DNA of 64,000 nt from Streptomyces sp. NRRL F-6676. GTDB lineage: Bacteria > Actinomycetota > Actinomycetes > Streptomycetales > Streptomycetaceae. Position numbers and translations under genes: made by a program. The DNA is taken from positions 1-64,000 of the forward strand of contig NZ_JOHS01000038.1 of the NCBI RefSeq assembly GCF_000725625.1, written 5' to 3'. Below, in pieces: positions 58,204 to 64,000 of this stretch (positions are counted from its first letter, which is position 1; every line of letters starts with the position of its first letter). The notes under the pieces are model-generated. The model ran no database searches, was not told the DNA's origin, and worked only from the letters and a program-made list of their open reading frames with translations.

Positions 58204-59220
58204 GTGAGACTGCGCACCAGCTCCTGCGACGGCCCCGGCTACCGCCGCGTCCGCTGCGGCCGCGGCTTCCACTACCTGGACGCCCATGGCGAGCGCCTCA
58301 CCGACGCCGACGCCCTCGCCCGCATCCGCGCCCTGGTGATCCCGCCGGCCTGGCGCGAGGTGTGGATCTGCCCGTGGCCCAACGGCCATCTCCAGGCGGT
58401 CGGCACCGACGACGCCGGGCGCCGCCAATACCTGTACCACGAGGAGTTCCGGGCCCGGCAGGACGAGGCCAAGCACGCGCATGTGCGCGAGGTCGCCCGC
58501 GCGCTGCCCGACCTGCGCGCCCGCGTCCGCGCCGACCTCGACGATCGCGGACTGACCCGCCCCCGGGTCACCGCCTGCGCCGTCCGCCTGCTCGACCTCG
58601 GCTTCTTCCGTATCGGCAGCGACAGCCACACCCGGGAGAACCACACCTACGGCCTCACCACCATGCTCCGCGAGCACGTCACCTGCGGCCGCGGCGAGAT
58701 CGCCTTCAACTTCCCCGCCAAGTCCGGGGTGCGGATGGTGCGGGCACTGGTCGACGAGGACGCCGAGAAGGTCGTACGGGCGCTGCTGCGCCGGCCGCGC
58801 GGCGGGGACAGGCTGCTCGCGTACTACGAGGGCCGGGCCTGGCACGAGCTGCACGGCTCCGATCTGAACGAGGCGCTGCGACGGCTGTCCGGTACCGACA
58901 TCACCGCCAAGGACTTCCGCACCTGGCACGCGACCGTCCTGGCCGCGGTCGCCGTCTCCGTGACCGCCGAGGCGGGCCGCGGCTCCAAGGCGGCCCGCAA
59001 GCGGCAGACGGCCCGGGCGGTGAAGGAGGTCAGCCGCTACCTCGGCAACACCCCGGCCGTGTGCCGGTCCTCCTACATCGACCCCCGGGTCTTCGAGGCG
59101 TTCGAACAGGGGCACACCATCGCGCCCGCGCTCAGCCGGCTGGGCGAGCACGGCGACTTCGGGCGGCCCGCCACGCAGGGGGCGGTGGAGGCGGCCGTGC
59201 TGGAACTGCTCGACGGCTGA
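58204..59220 (+). CDS. DNA topoisomerase IB
   Basis: Bacterial poxvirus-like type IB topoisomerase, 338 residues, relaxing supercoils through a 3'-phosphotyrosine. The N-terminal domain has RRVRCGRGFHYLD and VIPPAWREVWICPWPNGHLQAVGTD; the catalytic domain has LGFFRIGSDSH (first Arg), FNFPAKSG (Lys), KDFRTWHATV (Arg/His) and NTPAVCRSSYIDPRV with nucleophile Tyr. GTG 58204 follows the SDR stop closely with no strong ribosome site, which suggests coupling. Complete length. Confidence 0.93.
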   Translation: MRLRTSSCDGPGYRRVRCGRGFHYLDAHGERLTDADALARIRALVIPPAWREVWICPWPNGHLQAVGTDDAGRRQYLYHEEFRARQDEAKHAHVREVARALPDLRARVRADLDDRGLTRPRVTACAVRLLDLGFFRIGSDSHTRENHTYGLTTMLREHVTCGRGEIAFNFPAKSGVRMVRALVDEDAEKVVRALLRRPRGGDRLLAYYEGRAWHELHGSDLNEALRRLSGTDITAKDFRTWHATVLAAVAVSVTAEAGRGSKAARKRQTARAVKEVSRYLGNTPAVCRSSYIDPRVFEAFEQGHTIAPALSRLGEHGDFGRPATQGAVEAAVLELLDG

Positions 59221-59241
59221 ACAGTCACTACCCTCGGAGGC

Positions 59242-59484
59242 ATGACCGAAAGCGCGAGCCCCTACATCTCCTGGCCGCGGATCCTGGTGCTCGGAGTCCA
59301 GCCGGGCACGCCGCCGTTCCGGATCGTGGAGATCGACGGAGAGGTCGCAGGTGAGGCCACCGCCCTCACCGACGTCCTCATGGTCGCCGCGGCGGCGGGC
59401 ATCCCGGTCCACGATCTCGACGACCCGGACGTGGTGCGCTGGGTCGGCGGGGACAAGTTCACGTGGACGGTGCGGGGGCGCTAG
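59242..59484 (+). CDS. Small conserved hypothetical protein
   Basis: Protein of 80 residues, compact alpha/beta appearance: PRILVLGVQPGTPPFRIVEIDGE, then AGEATALTDVLMVAAAAGIPVHDLDDPDVVRWVGGDKFTW. No domain identified; homologues occur in Streptomyces to my recollection. CTCGGAGG precedes ATG 59242. It follows the topoisomerase gene by 21 bases and probably belongs to the same transcript. Confidence 0.65.
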   Translation: MTESASPYISWPRILVLGVQPGTPPFRIVEIDGEVAGEATALTDVLMVAAAAGIPVHDLDDPDVVRWVGGDKFTWTVRGR

Positions 59485-59512
59485 CGCCCCGGCACGGTGG
59501 TCGGGGTGGCTG

Positions 59513-60097
59513 TCAGCGGGCCGGCCGGGGGCGGGGTTTGCGGGCGTGGACCGCGCGGCCCAGGCGGCGGCCGAGGAGCAGGTGTCCGAGGAGCGCGCCG
59601 GTGGTGTTCAGGATGACGTCGTCGATGTCGAAGGCCCGGCCGGTGATCAGCGCGCCCTGTACGAGTTCCACGGCCAGCATGACGAGTGCGGTCACCAGGC
59701 AGACGCGGAGGAGGCCGCGGGTGCCGGGGGAGAGGACGGGGAGCAGGACCCCGAACGGCACGCCGAGGAGGACGTTGCCGCCGATCTGCTTGACGGCGTC
59801 CCGTAGGCCGGGCTGCTCGGCGTAGGCGCGGAGGGAGCGGCCGGGGTGGAGGTTGCTGTGCGTCAGGGGGACGGAGGCGGGGGAGGGTTCGAGGGTCAGG
59901 CGGGCGAGGACGGCGGCGAAGGCGACCATCGCGGTGAAGGCGAGGAGCATCGCGAGGAGGCGGAGGGGGAGGGGCAGGGAGTGGGGGGCGGTCGGCGTGC
60001 GGTCCCGAGGAGCGGGGGACGGCTTCTTCGTGGTGCGCCCGCGCCGGGTGCGGGTGACATGCCGTAGACGCTCCGCCATGGTGGTCATTCCGTCCAT
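59513..60097 (-). CDS. VanZ-like membrane protein
   Basis: Membrane protein of 194 residues with a basic N-terminal tail (about 40 residues) and four helices: LRLLAMLLAFTAMVAFAAVL, then the VanZ core NVLLGVPFGVLLPVL, LLRVCLVTALVMLAVELVQ and FDIDDVILNTTGALLGHLL. The VanZ family is named after a teicoplanin-resistance accessory, but most members have no known role. ATG 60097 is chosen since GGAG stands ten bases upstream; ATGs at 60088 and 60079 are alternatives. Confidence 0.85.
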   Translation of the reverse strand: MDGMTTMAERLRHVTRTRRGRTTKKPSPAPRDRTPTAPHSLPLPLRLLAMLLAFTAMVAFAAVLARLTLEPSPASVPLTHSNLHPGRSLRAYAEQPGLRDAVKQIGGNVLLGVPFGVLLPVLSPGTRGLLRVCLVTALVMLAVELVQGALITGRAFDIDDVILNTTGALLGHLLLGRRLGRAVHARKPRPRPAR

Positions 60098-60236
60098 TCC
60101 CCTCTCCAGCCAACTGCCCCGTGTCTCAAGGCGGTTACCCGGGGTCGGAGTGCTGATGCCGGGGGCGGGCGGGAAGCGCGCGGGACAGCTCGGGCGGCTC
60201 GGGCTGTGGGGCGGGTGCACGCGGGCGGGGACTTCT

Positions 60237-60350
60237 CGCGCGGTTCCCCGCGCCCCTCACAGGGCGCGACGAGCCACGACGCACCCGCACTCGCCGGCGA
60301 ACCCGTCCGCCCCGAGCCCTGCCGCGCCGGGGGCCGAGGGGCGGAGCCCC
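60237..60350. repeat. Dispersed palindromic repeat before the Mrp operon
   Basis: The 362-bp gap 60098-60459 between divergent vanZ and mnhE contains CGCGCGGTTCCCCGCGCCCC (60237), a shortened partner AGGGCGCGACGAGCCACGAC, and a GGGGC/GCCCC hairpin at 60338-60350. They match modules of the elements at 5.6, 17.4, 53.0 and 56.1 kb. No further gene was seen; the mnhE promoter should lie between 60360 and 60440. Confidence 0.6.
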
Positions 60351-60459
60351 TTGGGGGGCTTACCGGCGCGTGCTGCCGCACGTGCCACGTCCGTGGTGTT
60401 TGGATGGCGCCGCGAGTGGAACTGGGCGTCACGGGCCCGGCCGTGGACGGAGGTGGCGC

Positions 60460-60645
60460 ATGGGAACCCGAACCGCGCTCCGCACCGCCCTCGGCGAGGT
60501 CGCCGCCTGGTGGGCGGCCCTCTTCGTGCTGTGGCTCATGCTCATCAGCACCATCGCCCCCCTGGAACTGACCGTCGGCGCCGCCGTCTCCCTCCTCGGC
60601 GCGGTCACCGCCCGCGGCGCCCGACGGGCGGTGCACGACGGGTGA
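60460..60645 (+). CDS. mnhE: Short MrpE-like subunit
   Basis: First gene of a cation/proton antiporter operon: 61 residues with two hydrophobic segments (VAAWWAALFVLWLMLIST, LELTVGAAVSLLGAV). The segment LWLMLISTIAPLELTVGAAVS corresponds to the start of MrpE, whose usual length is about 160 residues; the cytoplasmic C-terminal domain is absent. GGAGGTGGCGC precedes ATG 60460, and the stop overlaps the next start by GTGA, so the short form is deliberate rather than a frameshift. Assignment rests on position and this similarity. Confidence 0.7.
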   Translation: MGTRTALRTALGEVAAWWAALFVLWLMLISTIAPLELTVGAAVSLLGAVTARGARRAVHDG

Positions 60646-61127
60646 ACGGCTGGACCACCACCGCCACGGTCGCCCTGGCCGGCGGAGTCGGCGCCACCCT
60701 CTGGGGCGTCGTCACCGGCCCCCTGCGCCGCCGGGTCGTCGCACAGAACCTGTCCAGCGCCCTCGCCGCCCCCGCCCTCCTGCTGCTCGCCCAGGGCTAC
60801 GACCGCCCCGCCTACGTCGACCTCGCCCTCGTCCTCGCCCTGCTCGGCCCCGTCGGCACCCTCGTCTTCGCCCGCCTCCTCGCCGACGAACTCGCCGAGG
60901 ACCCACCGGGCGCCCGCGCCCCGACCCTCGCGGTCGCCGCCTACGGCGTCGTGGTCGTCGTCGTGCTGTGCGCGGTCACCGGGCCCGGCCGGGCCATGGT
61001 CAAGCTGCTGATCGTCGGCGTGCTGCTGGTCGCCGGCAACCTCATCGCCTCCCGGGCCCTGTCCGGGGGGTTCGGTACCGGAGAAGAGACCGCCCGAGAC
61101 GAACGGGAGAGCAACGGCCGTGGATGA
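60642..61127 (+). CDS. Fused MrpF-MrpG-like subunit
   Basis: Protein of 161 residues with about six hydrophobic helices. Residues 1-90 resemble MrpF (GPLRRRVVAQNLSSALAAPA, DLALVLALLGPVGTLVFARLL); residues 95-145 resemble part of MrpG (AAYGVVVVVVLCAVTGPGRAMVKLLIVGVLLVAGNLIA). In most Mrp operons these are separate genes of about 90-120 residues each. GTG 60642 overlaps the mnhE stop; the 3' end overlaps the next gene by eight bases. Confidence 0.72.
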   Translation: MNGWTTTATVALAGGVGATLWGVVTGPLRRRVVAQNLSSALAAPALLLLAQGYDRPAYVDLALVLALLGPVGTLVFARLLADELAEDPPGARAPTLAVAAYGVVVVVVLCAVTGPGRAMVKLLIVGVLLVAGNLIASRALSGGFGTGEETARDERESNGRG

Positions 61128-61395
61128 TCCGCTCATCGTCGTCACCCTGCTGCTGGTCGCCACCGCGGCCACCGCCGCCGTCGCCGTCCGCGACCCCGTC
61201 CGGCAGGCGCTGGTCCTCTCCCTCCTCGGCCTCTGCCTCGCCGTCCTGTTCACCGTCCTCCAGGCCCCCGACGTCGGACTCTCCCAGCTCGCCGTCGGCT
61301 CCGCCCTCACCCCGCTGCTGCTGATGCTGGCCGTCCGCAGGGTCAGACGCCGGCCCAGGAAGGCCGGGTCCGGGGAGCAGGAGAAGGCCCGGTGA
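61120..61395 (+). CDS. DUF4040/MbhD-like antiporter subunit
   Basis: Membrane protein of 91 residues with three helices: PLIVVTLLLVATAATAAVAV, ALVLSLLGLCLAVLFTVLQAPDVGLSQLAVG, ALTPLLLMLAV. The APDVGLSQLAVGSAL stretch is the DUF4040 signature found in MbhD of membrane hydrogenases and in the C-terminal part of MrpA. GTG 61120 start; stop overlaps the following gene by four bases. Confidence 0.82.
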   Translation: MDDPLIVVTLLLVATAATAAVAVRDPVRQALVLSLLGLCLAVLFTVLQAPDVGLSQLAVGSALTPLLLMLAVRRVRRRPRKAGSGEQEKAR

Positions 61396-62138
61396 CCCGC
61401 CGCGCCCGACTGCTCGTCCTCGCCGTCGGCGGCGCCGGCCTCACCGCCCTGCTGATCGCCGCCTGCCTCGACCTCCCCGACTTCGGCCGCGCCGGGCACC
61501 CCTACGGCACGCGCGCGGTCGGCGCCGCGCTGGCCCGGCACACCGCCAACACCGTCGCCGCCGTCAACTTCGACCAGCGCGCCTTCGACACCCTCGGCGA
61601 GATGACCATCCTCTTCGCCTCCGTCCTCGGCACCGTCGTCCTGTTGCGGCAGAGCCGCGACGAGGAGCGGGCCGCACCGGAGTCCGAGCGGGTCGCCGCC
61701 CCCGTACGCCGGTACGCGCTGCTCGTGCTGCCCGTCGCCGTCGTCACCGGCCTGTACATCGTGGCCCACGGCCAGCTCAGCCCCGGCGGCGGCTTCCAGG
61801 GCGGGGTGGTCGCCGCGACCGCGATCCACCTGCTCTACCTCGGCGCCGACTACCGCTCCCTGGAACGCGTACGCCCGGTCGGCGTCTTCGAGATCGGCGA
61901 CGCCCTCGCCACCTGCTCCTACCTGGTCCTCGGCCTGGCGAGCGTGTTCGCCGGGGCCGCGTTCCTCGCCAACACCCTGCTGCCGTACGGCACGTTCGAC
62001 ACCCTGGCCTCCGGCGGTTCCGTCCCCCTGCTGAACGCGTTCATCGGCATCGAGGTCGCCTGCGCCGTCGTCGTCCTGCTGGCCCTCTTCCTGGACCAGG
62101 CCGTCGAGATCGAGGAGGAGGGGAACAAGAGCGGATGA
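61392..62138 (+). CDS. mnhB: MrpB-like subunit with MbhE-type N-terminus
   Basis: Protein of 248 residues. The N-terminal 85 residues (FGRAGHPYGTRAVGAALARHTANTVAAVNFDQRAFDTLGEMTIL contains the MbhE/MrpA-tail signature around NxVxxVxFDxRxxDTxGE) join to a MnhB domain with VAHGQLSPGGGFQGGVVAA and about five more helices. The operon thus distributes the MrpA C-terminal pieces over two small proteins. Starts with GTG overlapping the previous stop; ends overlapping mnhC by ATGA. Confidence 0.88.
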   Translation: MTRRARLLVLAVGGAGLTALLIAACLDLPDFGRAGHPYGTRAVGAALARHTANTVAAVNFDQRAFDTLGEMTILFASVLGTVVLLRQSRDEERAAPESERVAAPVRRYALLVLPVAVVTGLYIVAHGQLSPGGGFQGGVVAATAIHLLYLGADYRSLERVRPVGVFEIGDALATCSYLVLGLASVFAGAAFLANTLLPYGTFDTLASGGSVPLLNAFIGIEVACAVVVLLALFLDQAVEIEEEGNKSG

Positions 62139-62482
62139 CCTTCTTTCCGTACCTCGTCGCCGCGTACATCTTCCTGGTCGGCTGCTACGGCCTGGCCACC
62201 AGCCGCAATCTGATCCACGCCGTGGGCTGTCTGTCCGTGTGCCAGGCCGCCACCTACGTGCTGCTGCTCACCGTCGGCTACCGCGACGGCGGGACCGCCC
62301 CCGTCTTCTCCGACATCGAGCCCGGCTCCCGGCCCGTCGTCGATCCGGTGGTGCAGGCGCTCACTCTCACCGATGTCGTCGTCGGCGCCACCGTCACCGC
62401 GTTGCTGCTCGCCCTGGTCATCCAGGTCGTCAAGCGCCACGGCACCGCCGACCCGGACGAACTGCGGGAGCTGCGCGGCTGA
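62135..62482 (+). CDS. mnhC: MrpC/NuoK-like subunit
   Basis: NuoK-like membrane protein of 115 residues with three helices: FPYLVAAYIFLVGCYGLATS, LIHAVGCLSVCQAATYVLLL and LTLTDVVVGATVTALLLALVIQ. The D-P-x-x-QALTLTDVVVG segment is the conserved MrpC/NuoK element. Overlaps the neighbours on both sides by a few bases (ATGA, TGATG). Confidence 0.92.
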   Translation: MTFFPYLVAAYIFLVGCYGLATSRNLIHAVGCLSVCQAATYVLLLTVGYRDGGTAPVFSDIEPGSRPVVDPVVQALTLTDVVVGATVTALLLALVIQVVKRHGTADPDELRELRG

Positions 62483-64000
62483 TGAACCACCTGCTGCCCC
62501 TGCTGGTCGCGCTCCCGCTGCTCGGCGCCGGACTGCTCGCCGCCACCGGCCGGCTGCTGCCCCGGATCGCCGCGGAGACGGCCGGCGTCGTCGTCTCGGC
62601 CGGCGCCGCCGTCCTCGCGCTCGTGCTGCTCGTCAACTCCTCGCCCCCGCTGGTCGAATGGGTCGGCGGATGGCTGCCCGATGCCTCGAAGGGCGGGGAG
62701 AGCGTCGGCATCGTCCTCGTCGGCGACGGTGTCGGACTCGGCATGGCCGCGCTCGTCTCCGTCCTCACGGTGGCCGCCCTCGCCTACTCCTGGCGCTACT
62801 TCGACGAGGCGCCCGAGGGCCAGGCCGGCACCTTCCCCGCGCTGGTCCTGCTCTTCCAGGGCGGTATGTGCGGCTTCGCGATCGCCGGGGACCTGTTCAA
62901 CGCGTTCGTCTTCTTCGAGCTGATGAGCGTCGTCGCCTACGCGCTCACCGGCCACCGGGTCGAGGAGGCCAGGGCCGTCCAGGGCGCGCTGACCTTCGGC
63001 GTCGTCAACTCCCTGGGCGCGTACGCCCTGCTCATGGGCCTCGGACTGCTCTACGCCCGCACCGGCGAACTCTCGCTGACGGCGATCGGCCGGGGGCTGG
63101 ACGCGCACGGCGGGCCCGACGCGCTCACCCTCGCCGCGTTCGTCCTCGTCCTGACCGGGTTCCTCGTCAAGGCCGCCGCCGTGCCCTTCCACTTCTGGCT
63201 GCCCGACGCGCACGCGGTGGCCCCGACCCCGGTGTGCATGCTGCTCTCCGGCGTCATGGTCGAACTCGGCGTCTACGGCGTGTGGCGGGTCTACGGCACG
63301 GTCTTCGCCGGGCCCGGCGGCATTCCGGCGGCGGGTCTTGAGCACGCGCTGCTGGTGCTCGGCGTGCTCACCGGCGTCGGCGGCGCCTTCATGTGCTGGT
63401 ACCAGCGGCACATCAAACGGATGCTCGCCTACTCGACCGTCTCCCACGTCGGCCTCTTCCTCGTCGCCGTCGGCGCCTACACCCCGGAGGGCGACGACGG
63501 GGCCGCGCTCTACATCCTCGGGCACGCCGGGGTGAAGGCCGCCCTGTTCGCCGTGGCCGGCATCCTGCTCGACCGCTACGGCAGCGTCGACGAGAAGGAG
63601 CTGCACGGCAGGGCGCGCGAACTGCGGCTGCCCGCCGTGCTGTTCGCGGCCGGCGGGCTGGCGCTTGCCGGACTGCCGCCGTTCGGCACCGCGTTCGGCA
63701 AGGCGGTCTCGGAGGAGGCGGCGGGCGGCCCGTTCACCGTGCTGTACGTCGTCGTCTCCGCGGTGACCGCCGGAGCCGTACTGCGGGTCGCCGCACGGGT
63801 GTTCCTCGGGCTCGGCCCGGAACCGGAGGAGGCCGCGCAGGCGGAGACCAAGGGGACGGGGGAGGAGCCGGAGACGCACGGGCGGCTGGGCAGGCTGCCC
63901 GACACGATGGTCGTGGTGCCCGCCGTGCTGCTCGCGGCGGCCCTCGCGATGGGCGTCGTACCGGGGTTCGCCGGAGCGGTCTCGCACGCGGTGAGCGAGG
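62482..64000 (+). CDS. mnhD: MrpD/NuoN-like antiporter subunit (3' end outside window)
   Basis: Antiporter-like proton-pumping subunit; 506 residues are within the window and the frame is still open at its end. At least twelve helices. Key features: FNAFVFFELMSVVAYALTGH with the helix-5 Glu, LTGFLVKAAAVPFHFWLPDAHAVAPTPVCMLLSGV with the helix-7 Lys, and RMLAYSTVSHVGLFL. A charged Glu-rich loop (GLGPEPEEAAQAETKGTGEE) precedes the last visible helix. ATG 62482 overlaps the mnhC stop (TGATG). Further subunits probably follow outside. Confidence 0.93.
   Translation, partial: MNHLLPLLVALPLLGAGLLAATGRLLPRIAAETAGVVVSAGAAVLALVLLVNSSPPLVEWVGGWLPDASKGGESVGIVLVGDGVGLGMAALVSVLTVAALAYSWRYFDEAPEGQAGTFPALVLLFQGGMCGFAIAGDLFNAFVFFELMSVVAYALTGHRVEEARAVQGALTFGVVNSLGAYALLMGLGLLYARTGELSLTAIGRGLDAHGGPDALTLAAFVLVLTGFLVKAAAVPFHFWLPDAHAVAPTPVCMLLSGVMVELGVYGVWRVYGTVFAGPGGIPAAGLEHALLVLGVLTGVGGAFMCWYQRHIKRMLAYSTVSHVGLFLVAVGAYTPEGDDGAALYILGHAGVKAALFAVAGILLDRYGSVDEKELHGRARELRLPAVLFAAGGLALAGLPPFGTAFGKAVSEEAAGGPFTVLYVVVSAVTAGAVLRVAARVFLGLGPEPEEAAQAETKGTGEEPETHGRLGRLPDTMVVVPAVLLAAALAMGVVPGFAGAVSHAVSE

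Overview
The window is about 64 kb of very GC-rich DNA with strong G/C bias at third codon positions, many GTG starts, translationally coupled ATGA/GTGA overlaps and typical actinomycete families (GlgE pathway, ANTAR protein, UdgX, CYP102-type P450, MsiK-less CUT1 sugar transporter). It is almost certainly a Streptomyces chromosome segment. I saw no rRNA, tRNA, CRISPR, prophage or insertion sequence.

Layout. 0-5.5 kb: glgE (3' part), treS, maltokinase and glgB, the GlgE alpha-glucan pathway; treS and glgB are broken by several small deletions and one 38-bp tandem duplication, whereas the other 58 kb shows no obvious frameshift. 5.7-10.8 kb: ANTAR protein, UdgX uracil-DNA crosslinking protein, an acidic small protein, an Orn/Lys/Arg-type decarboxylase, and a divergent NAD-epimerase/LysR pair. 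10.8-25.3 kb: lutABC (L-lactate oxidation) next to a full L-rhamnose locus: rhaI, aldolase-dehydrogenase fusion and rhaB on the minus strand; ABC transporter, binding lipoprotein, mutarotase and LacI regulator on the plus strand; two LacI-type palindromes lie between the arms. Together they can take L-rhamnose to DHAP and L-lactate, and lactate to pyruvate. 25.3-33.1 kb: a DUF2470 protein under a recognisable iron box, a TetR regulator, a flavin monooxygenase/TetR divergent pair sharing a perfect operator, a stand-alone CYP102-like P450, a pentapeptide-repeat protein and a proline iminopeptidase-like hydrolase. 33.2-38 kb: poorly characterised membrane and hypothetical proteins, an ArAE/FUSC-type permease and an FBP zinc-finger protein. 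38.3-44.5 kb: GH1 beta-glucosidase, two permeases, a sugar-binding lipoprotein and a divergent ROK regulator. 44.6-47 kb: secreted M1 and M28 peptidases. 47.3-52.8 kb: a formate dehydrogenase operon (Cys- not Sec-containing catalytic subunit, 4x[4Fe-4S] subunit, NrfD-type membrane subunit). 53-60 kb: epimerase, SDR with a MerR-type promoter, HAD phosphatase, PHP protein, SDR, topoisomerase IB, small protein, VanZ-like protein. 60.4-64 kb: a compact Mrp-type cation/proton antiporter operon, cut by the window end.

The intergenic regions carry several copies of a GC-rich palindromic repeat family; the most elaborate, after the formate dehydrogenase operon, is a nested pair of perfect 33-bp and 20-bp inverted repeats. 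I found no clearly undescribed defence or biosynthetic system. The most useful leads are the damaged glg operon, the rhamnose-lactate coupling, the iron-box DUF2470 gene, the leaderless operator/promoter arrangements and the unusual Mrp subunit architecture.
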